Source: Limonium bicolor
Lineage: Eukaryota; Streptophyta; Magnoliopsida; Caryophyllales; Plumbaginaceae
DNA: 64,000 bases
NCBI GenBank assembly: GCA_023374045.1
Contig: CM041776.1
Coordinates: 38,942,171-39,006,170, forward strand
Direction of reading: 5' to 3'
This document shows positions 33,740 through 45,080 of the stretch, piece by piece. Within the stretch, counting starts at the first letter, position 1. Each line of letters begins with the position of its first letter. Position numbers and translations under genes: made by a program. Under the pieces are notes generated by a model. That model saw nothing but the letters and a program-made list of their open reading frames with translations, was not told the DNA's origin and searched no databases.

Positions 33740-36279
33740 GCTGAATGGTGTATGTCATCCATTCCAAGCTTGGAAATCAATTGCTGAAATCGAGAGTTGT
33801 GAAGACCTTTTGTTAGCACATCAGCTGTTTCTCTAAAGAGATATAACTCAAATCAACAATTCCTTGTTCAACTTGTTCAAGTTTTTCTCTAATGAAATGC
33901 CAGTCTATCTCAATATGCTTGATCTTTTCATGTTGGACAGGGTTTCCAGCTATCTTGATGGCTGATTGATTGTCGCACTTCAGCTTCATAGCTCCCTTCC
34001 ACTTTATTTTTAGATCATTTAGAATAATTTGGCACCATAGTAGTTCACATAAACCCTGTGCAAGAGAACGAAACTCGGATTCAGCAGATAATCTAGCAAC
34101 AACACTCTGCTTTTCACTTCGCCATACTACTGGATTTCCTGCCAAAAATACACAGTATCCTGAGGTAGATCTTCTATCTACCACTGATCCTACGCAGTCA
34201 GCATCTGTGAATGCTTCTAAAGTTAGTTCACTGTCCCTTTTGAATAAAATTCCTTTTCCTGGACTACCCTTAAGATAGTGAAGGATTTTGTAAAGCTGCA
34301 GTGAGATGAGATTCTCTAGGATCATGCATAAACTGGCTGATTACTGAGACGGGATAAGCAATGTCCGGTGTGGGATAGGTAGATTAATTTTCCACACAAT
34401 TTTTGATATGTTTCTTTATCCACAACCGGATCATCAAGGGCCGCTCCAAGCTTATGGTTAGGATCAATGGGACTCTTCCCTGTTTCCAACAACAATGATG
34501 TATTTCTGCTGCGAGATGAATATGCCTTTGGAAGATCGTGCCACTTCAATTCCAAGGAAATATTTCAGCTTGCCCAAGCTTTTAATTTCAAACTCTGATT
34601 CCAATCTTTTACTCTGTTGCACTCTCTCATCCATATCATTGTTCCATATCATTGCTTGTAACAATGATATCATCCACATATACCAAAAGTATAGTTACTC
34701 CCCCTGATGATAAATGCTTCATAAATAGGGTATGGTCACCTTGACTTTGCTTGTAACCTGCATTCTTCATCACATTAGCAAATCTGTCAAACCATGCCTG
34801 AGGAGATTATTTAAGGCCATAAAGAGCCTTCTTCAATTTGCACACTTTGTTTCTAGAAGGTGGAGCAAAACCTGGTGGAGACTTCATATAGATTTCTTCT
34901 TCAAGGTCTCCTAGGAGAAAGGCATTCTTCACATCAAACTATGATAGACTCCAATCAAAATGAGCAGCAAAAGACAATAGAATACGAACTGTGTCCATTT
35001 TGGCAACCAGAGCAAAAGTCTCCACATAGTCAATCCCATAGGCTTGTGTAAAACCTTTAGCCACAAGACAAGCCTTATACCTTTCTAGTCTGCCATCAAA
35101 TTTATATTTTAAAGTAAAGACCCATTTGCAGTCTACTACATTTTTTCCAGCAGGTCTGTCCACAATTTCCCAAGTGTGGTTCCTCTCCAGAGCACTCATC
35201 TCTTCTTTCGTAGCTTCCCTCCACTCCTTATGTTGAAATGCTTCAATTACAGTTTTGGGTATAAGAATCTCTTGGATTTTGCTGAGGAAAAACTTGTATT
35301 CAGGGGAAAGTTTGTGAGTGGAGGTGAATTTGGCTAATGGATATAAGGGTTTATTGGTACACTCTCAGGTACCTTTGCTAAGGGCCATAGGAAGGTGAAG
35401 ATCTAAATCAGGTGGAGGTAAGGAGGGCGAACAGGATGAAACATCTGTTGCTACGTCTTATGCCATAACTGGTGTTGCATCCCCGGAACCTTCCTATAGG
35501 TTGGAATCTTGATCATGTGTCTGGTCAGGAACGGATGCCCTTCTGCTGTAAGTTAGAAGGAAAAATGGGAATGGTGGGGTGGATTTTTCTGTTTGTTCAA
35601 CTGTGTTGTGCAATGGTGTGATAAAGGTTTCTGTTTGCTCAATGGTGGTATTAGGATTGTAGGTCGAGTCTGGTGTTGGAGGATATTCTTGTGGTGGCAA
35701 TCTTAAAGGCTGAAGTGACTCAAAGGTGGAAGAGGATGACTCATCTCCTGTAGTAGTAGTAGGATTGCAAAAAAAGGGGTTTAGGCTCATCAAAAGTAAC
35801 ATCGGTGGTGACATAGGTTCTTTTGGTGGTGGGATGGTAGCATTTGTATCCCTTTTGAGTTGCTGAATATCCAAGGAAGATGCATTTGAGAGCTCTAGGG
35901 TCAAGTTTCCCCCTTTGAGTGTTGTGAATATGAACAAAGGCAGTGCAACCAAACACTTTGCGTTCAAGTCCTGGAGATGGATGAAAATAAGGGTGAAATT
36001 CTTTGAGGAAAGCCAAGGGACTTTTCTAGTGGATGACACGAGAAGGTAATCTGCTAATTAGGAAAAAGGTTGTTAGAATAGTTTCCCCCCAATAGTGTTT
36101 GGGTGCATTGGCTTTGTATAACCCAAGCGCGCGGGCAACTTCAAGATGTGACGGTTTTTCCTTTCAGCTACTCCGTTTTGTTGTGGAGTGTAGACACAGA
36201 TGATCGTGAATAATCCCACGAGTTTGAAAAAAGGTGTCATGGGGGTTAGAGTTTGCGCGTGTTTCAAAAAAAATGGCAC
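33740..36279 (-). pseudogene. Ty1/copia pol pseudogene: integrase end, RT, RNase H
   Basis: Reading the minus strand: integrase C-terminal part at 36279-36073 (YTPQQNGVAERKNRH); the post-integrase block at 36016-35760 (FGCTAFVHIHNTQRGKLDPR, CIFLGYSATQKGYKCY); RT entry at 35199-34939 ([38 protein letters not shown]); the RT catalytic YVDDI near 34660-34680; LGKLKYFLGIEVA near 34590; RNase H at 34325-33813 (DADCVGS..DRRSTSGYC, CDNQSAIKIA.NPVQHE, KHIEIDWHFIREK). Frames change several times. Gag, protease and the integrase catalytic core are gone: the sequence jumps from a primer-binding-site leader straight into the integrase tail at about 36245. The right arm lacks this block. Confidence 0.85.
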
Positions 36280-36291
36280 TTGATATCATGT

Positions 36292-36765
36292 TGTTAGAAA
36301 ATACTTCTTATTGATGTGTGTTAACAGAAGAATTCATCATATTTATAAGGAACGGTGGCTTAAAGAATAAGTTAACTAGCCTAATTTACAAGTATACCCT
36401 TAATTAGTATGTACAGAAAAAGGATAAAAGAATATAGCTCAACGCCCATTATTAGTTAAGTAGGTCTAATGACACAACAATAAAAACATAGACAGATAGA
36501 AATAAGGAACAGTTCATGCCAATAATCGGAGCTTGCCCCACCTGACCGAGATAAACTCGCCTATCCACAAAGTGGTCAAATTAACATATCCATCTCGATA
36601 CCCTTCAAAAACTAGCTAGCCTTTCCCTAAAAACCAGTAAGTAACATGGTGATTGGGTTATCTCTAGTTAATCCTTGACCAATAAACCCTTACAGCCTAA
36701 ACCTTTTCTACAGCCCATTTGTCCCTAGGCCCAAACCATTACTAGACTAAACTCATATCTCATCA
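36292..36765 (-). repeat. LTR with primer-binding site, left arm
   Basis: On the minus strand it runs from TGATGAGATATGAG to TCTTATTGATG...TTCTAACA, followed by a TGATATCAAGTGCC primer-binding site (36275-36288) resembling the tRNA-Met type. The counterpart in the right arm is 58111-58591. Confidence 0.6.
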
Positions 36766-36834
36766 GCAGTCTATTGAAACTGGATAGTATGGTAGAATGG
36801 ACATAAATGAGCTTCCACCAGTTTTCACACTTAC

Positions 36835-36903
36835 CTGATTTGAGAGAGAACCTTTCCGATTTGTAATCACATATGAAGACAATCCAAAAGTGATACATAG
36901 TAC
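36835..36903 (-). pseudogene. HEATR6 copy 1, exon 6 (one base short)
   Basis: 69 nt against 70 nt in copy 2: a T is missing in CATAT(T)GTG, which breaks the frame of YYVSLLDCLHIVITNRKGSL. Splice sites TTGCAG and CAG|GTAAGT are intact. Confidence 0.75.
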
Positions 36904-38148
36904 CTGCAAAAGTGCATCTCAGAGCTGAACACTATCTATTTACTTCCAGTAAGTCTTTCACTTGAAAAAGCAAAGGATCTCAGTAGTTCAAAAAAACTAG
37001 GTGAAATGAATATCTGTTCATGTTGTTACGGTTACCAATCCTCAATACGAGTGAAATATTATGAGCATTCATCCACAATGCATAGCAAAATCCTTCTAAT
37101 CTTCACATGTCTAACGCTTTAAGCCAGAAATAATTAGTCTAATTATCAACAAACTCAGCTCTTTCTATGCTGACAGGTATATGCCTCTTCAAGCTATCCA
37201 TTAAATGATTATATAACAGTAGCTTTCACCATTGATGCACTAACTATTTAAGCTTGACAATGAGAACTTTAGGCATTTACATGGTTAGCAAGATTGCTAC
37301 AACCTTTTAAGTATATTTGACACAGACACAAGAAATGAGCATATGTAGTACACAAAAGTATATTCAATATCTAGTTCGATAAGTTAAACACCATATTACA
37401 CTCACACACTTCTATTTGCTGGATGATCATCATCATGTCTTTCTTACTCAACAACTTTGAGGGTAAGTACAATACAATGATAGGACACCCGGTTACTTCC
37501 AAATTTTCTATGCGCATTCAATTTTAGATTCCCATCAGAAATCATCAGTAAAGAAATGCAGCTGTTTGAGAGTTTAGCAGCCATCGTGAATAAAGGTCCT
37601 TTGTGTTTCATGCTGGTGAATGCTATCACTTTTCACACCAAGAAGTTTGTGTCAATTATAAACTAGGATCAAAGAGCCAAGATCCTACTAGTGCAACGAT
37701 ACCATAATTGTTTAATCTTCATAATCATAATACATTGCAAGCCCTGATTAAATTGTCTACAATGTGCATTTTTCGTTTCTTGATCACATAGTCATGAAAG
37801 GATATCAAGATTCAATACCAAGTTGCCTATTACCACAACACATGAAGCAAGTAACTACAAAACTATAATTACATATCCAGAGGCATGCAGTCAGGATGAC
37901 ACCTAGAAAATATCACTATGCTTGGAAGAATGTTGAATAATATAATAATATATTTCCATGACATATCAAGCTATTTATCTCATATAGTGACAAACTAAAA
38001 CTTTTATCCTAAAGTCATTGCACCAATTCATTAAGAGTGTATTACTTTCTTTATGATTCAAGGGTATCTTTTTTCTAATATAAGCAATAGGCACATAAAT
38101 CATTAAATAGTAAAAAAAGGCATAACTTGAGAATGAGAAGAAGGATAC
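36904..38148 (-). other. HEATR6 intron 5, left arm
   Basis: No gene or transposon termini. It is matched base for base with small indels by 56688-57969. Confidence 0.6.
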
Positions 38149-39335
38149 CGGGGCATAACAGCATCTTCTAAAAGAATGGCCTTTTTGCTAATGGATCCAT
38201 CACCTTCCTAAGTAACTATATTCAGAATAAGAACCAGCATCATTTGCTTGGCAAATTGAAGGATCATATCAGATGATATTTTTCAGTTTAGAAAACATGA
38301 ACAATTTGACGGCAATGACCTCAAGTGTTAAATGCCAAATTTCCACAGGCAGCAAGGACCCGTCCCTTGAGAACACTGCACCAATCATGGAGAATGCCAC
38401 GGCTTGAATTTTCCATAAGCACTCGACTTGGGAAAGTTATTGCCCTTTCTTCAGAAGTTTCACCATCACATTGACGAGAAACAGATATATGTAGCTGAGC
38501 ATGGCAGCATTAAAACACATGGAGAAGAAAGTTGAGTAACTGGACATTGTCCGAAAGTGATAATCTGTTTGTTTGAACCAATGAAACACCTGATGCAATT
38601 GCATTTTGCTAGAGTTAGCTACGGTTCTCTGATGCAAAAGCAAGGAAGTTGAATCAAACTCTTTTGTTGGTCTCAAACTGTATAAGGGAATTATATAGCA
38701 ACCTCGTAATATCCAGCAACTTAGCACTGCTTCAACCGTACCAGCTGAGCCCAACACGATATTAATTCTCCTTGAATTGAGAAAAAAAGCCACCAAATTA
38801 GAGAAAGCGTCGAGCAACTGAGACCAAGCACGTGAGCTGAGTGGGAGAGCGACGAACAAGCACGTCATGGATCTGCAACAAGGACACCGCAAATGAGAAC
38901 GAGGATAAAGATTATGTTCAAGTTCCTTCGTGATAATTAGTACCAGATAACAAACGCCGGGAAAAACACAGAAGATCTCTGCGTCACCGTTCTCTTCACA
39001 AGCGAAAGCAGTACAAGAAGCGGCCACACCCAGTAGATATATCAGATCAGTAGAAACCTACACAAAGTTTTGAAAAGCAGATAAATACAGTCCAACCATC
39101 TAGAAACTTAATTTGCAGCCAATACATCAAGAAGAGAGGAAAAGCAAGAAGAAACTTCACCTCATACCGAGAGATGAGTGGAAGCAGCTACAAGTGAATG
39201 GCGATGGGGAAGGATGACATCGCGGATGACTGGTAGAGCAGAGGGTTCGGTCGGTGTTAGTGATTCGTCCCTGAGACTCAGAAAATGTGTCCTCCACAAC
39301 CTCACCAACGAGACTGGTCCTGATTCTGAAGACAT
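38149..39335 (-). pseudogene. HEATR6 copy 1, exons 1-5 (frame broken)
   Basis: The start codon is at 39335-39333 (MSSESGPVSLVRLWRTHFLS). Exons: 39335-39161 (175 nt, 2 nt short of copy 2 in CTCTC(CC)GG), 39057-38944 (114 nt, in frame, VSTDLIYLLGVAASCTAF), 38872-38703 (170 nt, lacking 5 nt and 1 nt against 176 in copy 2), 38589-about 38303 (SCLWKIQAVAFSMIGAVFS region, shifted) and 38207-38149 (59 nt against 60). Exon borders are conserved GT-AG. As read, exon 3 runs into a stop. The exon 4 donor is uncertain. Confidence 0.75.
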
Positions 39336-39635
39336 ACGATTCAGACTAGAAACTCTCTTTCCCCTAGCTTCCCGAAGTAGATTACCATAAAACGCTGGTC
39401 CAACTAGTTATGAAATGGTGTGCAGTGTGAAAAGTGATAATCTACCTCTGGATTATTGGTATAAATCTCCTTTCAGAACGGAAACCAAATTCTCGTTTTT
39501 CCACAACTAGAGTCTTAACGGCGGCCCTGCAAAAGACTGCCGCTGCTCGCCGGGTCGTGATTAATACAGAAAAAATGATTTTTTTTTTATTATTTTTAGG
39601 CTTGGTGCTGTTCGATATTGACATTGAAAGTTTGA

Positions 39636-39975
39636 GGAAAATTTTCGCCGAAATACTATAGTCAAAAAAATATACTTGCGGTGGCTTTTTTTCAAAAAAT
39701 TACACGGATGTGCCAAAACGGGACATATAAACCGCATCAATGTAATGCAGCTTACCGTAACCGCATTAAGGCAAAGCACTTATGTGCTAATTATGTCATA
39801 AACCGCACCGCTTGAACGCGTCTTTGCCAGAAAATGGACTACCGCGATGCGGTTTATGACACCCTGTGTCGGCACGATCCTGGGCGTCCATCTGGTGCGA
39901 TCTCCGCCTTCCATGTCCCACAATGTTACACATAAACCGCATCGCACCGATGCGGTTTATGACTCCCAAAAGTCC
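39636..39975 (+). repeat. MULE left terminal inverted repeat
   Basis: Inverse of about 50590-50899. It carries several ATAAACCGCATC motifs, some arranged as small inverted repeats (for example near 39935-39963). Confidence 0.85.
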
Positions 39976-40129
39976 TTATAAACCAAACTTTCAGCCATCC
40001 TCATTCCATCAATCATTGACACCAAAAAAAAAATCCCCTTCAACCATGAGTAATGCTCCGAGAAGAAAGAGGTTAGTATGGTTAATTTTAATTTGTATTT
40101 TTCATTTATTTTTATAGTAATTGTCTTTG

Positions 40130-40800
40130 TTTATTAGGTTTTGATATATATGTATATTTAATTAGTTATCTAATTACTTATGCTTAAATCATAATTAACT
40201 ATGACATTACTGTATAATTTATTATTCTTTAATTTTGATGTATGTTAAAATAATATTTAGACATCTTATTAATGGTTTACATTAATTTTTTCTATGTTTT
40301 AGTTGCTTAATTATGATATAAATTCGTAATTAATTAATACATTATTGTATAATTGTTTTTAACTTAAATAGTGCATAATTAGTAAAATAATTAAGTAGGT
40401 ATTATTGTGTTATTGGAGAAAATTAATCTTGGTAGTTTTAGTTGTTTAATTAGTATTTTAATTCGTAATTAATTAATGCATTAATTTTATAAATTGTTTT
40501 TAACATAAAATGGTGCATAAATTAGTCAAATAATTAAGTAGGTATTATTAGGTATAGGATAAAATTAATATTGGTAGTTTTAGATGTTTAATTATTATTT
40601 AAATTCGTAATTAATCAATGCATAAATATCATAACTTCTTCTTAACTTAAAATATTGTATAATTAGAGTCAAATAATTAAGTAGGTTTTATTATGTTTAT
40701 AGGAAAAAAATTAATTATGGTAGCTTTAGTTGGTTAATTAGTGAATTATTTCATAATTAATTAATACATTACTTGATAACTTATTTATAACTTAAAATGA
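40130..40800 (+). repeat. AT-rich tandem array of about 140-bp units, left subterminal
   Basis: Landmarks TTCGTAATTAATTAAT, TAATTAAGTAGGT and GGTAGTTTTAG recur about every 140-150 bases (four units). The same unit occurs inverted at 49310-50190. It probably lies in the first intron of the transposase gene, since a short ATG-led frame precedes it at 40046. Confidence 0.75.
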
Positions 40801-41167
40801 TGGTGTTAATAATTTATAACTACTTGTTTACCAAAATAGGTGTATAAATTAGCTACAATATATGTAGAGTTGTTCGTAATGGTTTAAACATATTTTTCAA
40901 ATATTTTAGTTGTTGATATATTAATTAGATTCTTATTATATTTTTAAGTTTTACTACATTTGTGTTGTTAAATTTATTATTATATTTACATCTTGTAAAT
41001 TGGGTTGTCGTTTGCTAAAAAATGTTCAGACTTGCTCGTACAATTCAATTTTTTTTTTGCATTTAGTTTATCGTTTATTATTCTTTCTTGCTTAAATTTT
41101 AAAATATGTTTGTTTGTGCAGATAGAAACTACGTTACTCGTCTGCATCTTAATTTTGCTTGAAAGAA

Positions 41168-42790
41168 TGGCATTCCCTTGTACCATTTTTGTTAATGCCT
41201 AACTATCGTACACGGAACATGGAAGTCTCTACTTCAAAGGCAATGAAGACACCAAAACCTTTTTATCTTCGTGTAGCTGATGATTTCACCATCGAAATGT
41301 AAAAGTATTCTGTCACAGAGGCCATCCGTCAATTGAAGTTTGGATTTTCTGTTTCGAGGATGACATATCGGCAGTTGCTCAGCAGGGAGCCTTTACGGTT
41401 TACAGCACTTGTACTAGAAACTGATGAAGATGTTCAGGCAATGCTTTGTAACTATAAGTGTTCTCTGTGACATCTCTCAGTGCATGGACATTCATATACA
41501 AATTGATGGTGATGATGACGATGACGATGACGACGGCGAGTATGAGCCTGCAGATGATGAAGATGTTACATCAGATGATGAAGTTGAACTCATTCCAGAA
41601 GAATTTCTTCACGGACCAGAAGTAGATGGCGAAACTAGTCAGCATATGCCAGATGCTTCTTTTTCATCACGTGGACTGGGATGCCATCAACGCAATGCAA
41701 TCAGATGTGGATCGTCGCGGTGTCCCAAACTGGAATCCTGTAGAAGAGTTCGTTATAGGCCAAGAGTTTGACGATAAAGACAGTCTCTAACCGCTGTCAA
41801 GGAGTATCACATTCGCAAAAATATGGATATCAGTGTTGTCAAAAACTCAAGGAAAGCATACGTCGTCCAATGTGTTAAACATGACGAATGTCCATTTTAC
41901 TTAAGGGGCGTTGTTGAATGGTGAGAGCGAATGGAAAATTACGAGACTCACTACCCATAGTTGTGCTCCTGCAGATGATGGACAAGATCATCGGCAGATG
42001 AACTACCATTTCATTGCTGAAGCTCTTCTTCCCAATATTAGTCGTAACCCAGGTATGAGTGTTCTAGATGTCATTGAGCAGATTCGTGGACAGTACAACA
42101 GAACAATTTCATACAGAAAAGCATGGTTGGCAAGATGTGAAGCGACCGGAAAAATCTATGGAGATTGGGTTGAGTCTTATAATCAGCTACCAAGGTTATT
42201 CATGGCCATCAAACATTTCATACCAGGTTCCGTTGTTGCTCTGAAGACAGTCAGGGCTTTCGAGGATGACACACAAACAACCCAAGTGAAACAATTCCAA
42301 CGGTGTTTCTCTGGGCGTTCGGTCCGTGTATTTCTGCATTCAGACACTTCAAACCCATGTTGCAGATAGATGGTACACATTTATACGGTAAGTTCAAAGG
42401 CAGCTTCTGATAGCGGCGGCGCAAGATGGTAACAATAAAGTAATACCTATTGTGTTCGCTATTGTTGAGTCTGAAGACTTAGCTAGTTGGAAATTCTTTC
42501 TCGACAAGGTGCGACTCCATGTGATAGGTCAAAGAGCGGACGTGTCAATAATTACGGATCGTGCCCCAGCTATCATAAGTATCGTTGAATCAGATCCATA
42601 TTGGAAACCCCCCATGGCTCATCACTACTACTGCATCCGACACGTTGCATCGAACTTCCAGACAAGGTTTCACAACAAAAAATGAAGAAGTATCTTATTA
42701 ACACAGGTATGAACTTGTACACATTGTGATGCTTCATTATCAAACTTGTCCATAACATCTGTTATTAATGATATATCTTGTTGTTTTAGC
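41168..42790 (+). pseudogene. MURA-like transposase pseudogene
   Basis: Mutator-family transposase in pieces. The N-terminal region at 41168-41450 reads MAFPCTIFVN, then KYSVTEAIRQLKFGFSVSR; an acidic DDDDGEYEPADDEDV linker lies at about 41505-41575. The MuDR-type domain follows (WNPVEEFVIGQEFDDK, YHIRKNMDISVVKNS, then HSCAPADDGQDHRQMN at about 41960). The MULE catalytic domain has a first Asp in QIDGTHLYGKF (about 42368), FAIVESEDLASWKFFL, a second Asp in ITDRAP (about 42556) and a C-x2-H in YYCIRHVASNF. At least four frame changes and stops occur. The last Glu of the triad was not found. Confidence 0.85.
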
Positions 42791-42829
42791 TTATTAGTTT
42801 AGGAGGCATCACGTTCAAAGAAGGTACAA

Positions 42830-44357
42830 TCATCTCCTATCTCAGTCCCTGGTATTGAACGATTCTTCCATGATCTTCTATTTGATAAGTGGTCAAGGTC
42901 ATGATAAAAGGTACAATCATCTACTTCATTTCCCTTGAACCCACTCGCTCACTGTTTTTCTCCAGCTAATAATATAGAGCCAATTCCAGAGCTACTCCAT
43001 AGCATCGTTGATCACCTGGTACAGTGGCAGATAATCCCAGAGTCGAGGAAACCAAATGGCTGTATCATCAACTATTTCGATGAGGTATCATACATTTATT
43101 TACTCAGCTATAATTTTGCTACCTTCACATCAGCTAGCATATATTTCCAACCCCAAATTTCTATTAATACTGATGCCTGAGCCCTTGAGTTCAAACTGAC
43201 ATTTATGAAGAGATATGACATGATTTGTATCTGGGTCATGTATCAGGGAGAATCTTCACAGCCTTATCTGAAACCACCACATGTAGACCAACCGATATGT
43301 ATTCTTCTGCTATCAGAAACAACCCTTGCGTTTGGGCGTACTCTTGTAAATAATGGTGAAGGAAACATCAAAGGTCATCTTATGCTATCCGTGAAAGAAG
43401 GGTAAGAGTTTGTTGCATACACATCTTTACTAGCTCGGGGATTAAGGAGCTAGACCTTGGTTAGGACTACCGGGACCCCTACTTCAAACACGTGTAATGG
43501 TTGGTGCACTTCTTGCTGAAGAACCGAAGTTGAGAATACTACTTGAATGTCCGAGCTTGAACGTGGAATGAAGATGGTAAAAGCACTTAGCTATTTGGGT
43601 TTTTGACGACAAACCACGTACTTACATGAAGAAACAACTAGATTTTGTAAAAGAAGACTTGACATTACTTTTACTCTAGCACTTGTAGGAATTTTTTTCT
43701 CTAATGCAGTTTCTTGAGACTTGTAGTTTCTTATGATATGTGTATGAGTGTAGATAGTTGAAATGGGTTTTTGAATAAACTTTTGTAAATACATGTATAT
43801 GTGTATTGTTTGAAAATTATAAGACATTTGACTTTGTAGCTCATTTAGTTGTTGTGATATGACATTTGGATGTCATAAGTGAATAATATAGAGGCGTTGA
43901 TCTGTCAAATGCCTATATATATAGAAAATAGCAAAAACAAGAAAATTTATAAAAAAAAAACTAACAGCTTTATAACACGGCTATGCATTAGGCGTGTTAT
44001 AAGTGTTGTCAAGGGGCTTTATAACACGGCTGTTTTTGTAGCCGTGGTATAAAGCCCTATGTTTTTGACGAGTTCAAGCAACTTTATAACACGGCTATGC
44101 TCACAGCCGTGTTATAAAACCAGGTTTTATAACACGGCTACAAACTCAGCCGTGTTATAAAACCCCTTATTTTGGCGGGATTTAGAGACTTTTAACACGG
44201 CTATGATCACAGCCGTGGTATATAGCGCGCTTTATAACACGGCTTTTAGCCGTGTTATAAAGTACAAATTATATATGTCGGCCGCATATAACACGGCCTT
44301 TAGCCGTGTTATAAAGCCCTTTTTTAGCCGTGTTATAAAACGTTTTTTCCACTAGTG
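42830..44357. mobile_element. CACTA (En/Spm) element fragment with intact right terminus
   Basis: The right end reads ...TTTTTTCCACTAGTG at 44357, i.e. CACTAGTGGAAAAAACG inward, the hallmark of CACTA elements. Subterminal hairpins follow inward. A frame at 43205-43405 may be the C-terminal part of an En/Spm ORF, but this is weak. No left CACTA terminus was found, so the element appears truncated within the MULE. Confidence 0.65.
43969..44345. repeat. Subterminal hairpin array of the CACTA element
   Basis: Seven to eight small inverted repeats built from TTTATAACACGGCT and AGCCGTGTTATAAA, spaced 40-60 bases. Subterminal short repeats are known transposase-binding sites in CACTA elements. Confidence 0.85.
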
Positions 44358-44760
44358 CTAATTGTTCCCTGACCTCTGTCTGTCAAGTTGTTGTGCTATT
44401 ATGTTACGCCGCATCTCGTACATTGACTCCTGCACCTGGAAATCATCGTCGTCGGATTCAATAGGATCGTAGATAACTAGTAGTGGAATATGTGCCATGA
44501 AATCATTGTACTCCATGTAGTTTTCCATCATTCGTTGAACAGATGCATCATTGCGTACGTGTATAAAATTCCACTCGTAGTCGCCCTCCAAGCCCAGATA
44601 CACCATTGTTGCTATCTGTATTCTGCCTAAGGTTGACTGCAGAGCACGGATGACTCGTCGATGTAGATCACGTAGATTATTAGGATACGGCATATTTACT
44701 TCTATGCGTCTGTGCCCCATCCTTCGATCAAACTACGCACCATGACGACCGAAAGTAGCT
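44358..44760 (-). pseudogene. MULE protein N-terminal fragment
   Basis: About 120 codons on the minus strand: GHRRIEVNMPYPNN, LRDLHRRVIRALQS, YLGLEGDYEWNFIHVRND, then an acidic ESDDDDFQ tail. This resembles the N-terminal domain that precedes the DDE core in many plant MULE proteins. It abuts the CACTA terminus at 44357, which probably truncated it. Confidence 0.55.
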
Positions 44761-44909
44761 GCATAGTTAACGTGCAAACTGAAAGGAAACTCCATTTGAT
44801 TTTTACACGACAGTTCGTGGTAAGATATGATCAATTCACTACCGAACTACAAAGATTTTGTATAATGTTGTGTGGGATGAATGGGGTGGTAACCAATACC
44901 CTGTTTTAT

Positions 44910-45080
44910 AAACGGCTACTTAAACGGCTAGTGTAACGGTTACTAAAACGGATAGTTGAACGGCTACTTAAACGGCTAGTTAAACGGCTAACTCAACGGC
45001 TAGTTGAAGGGTGTACTCAACGGCTAGTTCAACGGCTACTTAAACGCTAGTTAAACGGCTAACTCAACGGCTAGTTCAAC
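44910..45080 (+). repeat. 12-bp minisatellite (AACGGCTAGTTC type)
   Basis: About fourteen variants of AACGGCTA(G/C)TT(A/C/G) in a row, directly before the 192-bp array. Confidence 0.9.

Larger units (their letters stand above)
7030..39335 (-). pseudogene. HEAT-repeat protein of the HEATR6/DUF4042 family, copy 1 (gene or decaying pseudogene, 3' end not in window)
   Basis: A conserved eukaryotic ARM/HEAT solenoid protein whose plant role I do not know. Sixteen exons with GT-AG borders and compatible phases can be placed on the minus strand: 39335-39161, 39057-38944, 38872-38703, 38589-about 38303, 38207-38149, 36903-36835, 29117-28767, 28184-28105, 25257-25206, 25064-24911, 24814-24727, 24541-24430, 24368-24278, 12015-11918, 8084-7908 and 7281-7030. 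Family blocks are clear: a YRPPHMRKK segment, then RIAAITCIQ, QWTMLLPTNDVL, TLMTCLLYDPYIK, ARLAAASAIATLLDG, SSLGQILMQLHAG, YSRMP and AVKVLDEFLRA. Exons 7-16 are in frame. Exons 1, 3, 5 and 6 each carry small deletions (-2, -5 and -1, -1, -1) relative to copy 2, and exon 4 is also disturbed. As read, the N-terminal half is therefore broken. Whether this is decay or sequencing error is undecided. Confidence 0.8.

Noticed and set aside
38437..39027. Single 196-codon open frame as one exon of HEATR6
   Set aside because: It reads through two introns; splice sites conserved in both arms and family similarity support separate exons 2, 3 and 4.
41424..41771. Acidic 115-codon frame considered as a stand-alone acidic protein gene
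   Set aside because: The Asp/Glu stretch is the usual linker of MULE transposases and flanking fragments in other frames complete the family order.
43969..44345. Regularly spaced short inverted repeats considered as a CRISPR-like array
   Set aside because: The spacing is irregular, the units are hairpins ending at a CACTA terminus, and the context is a plant transposon.
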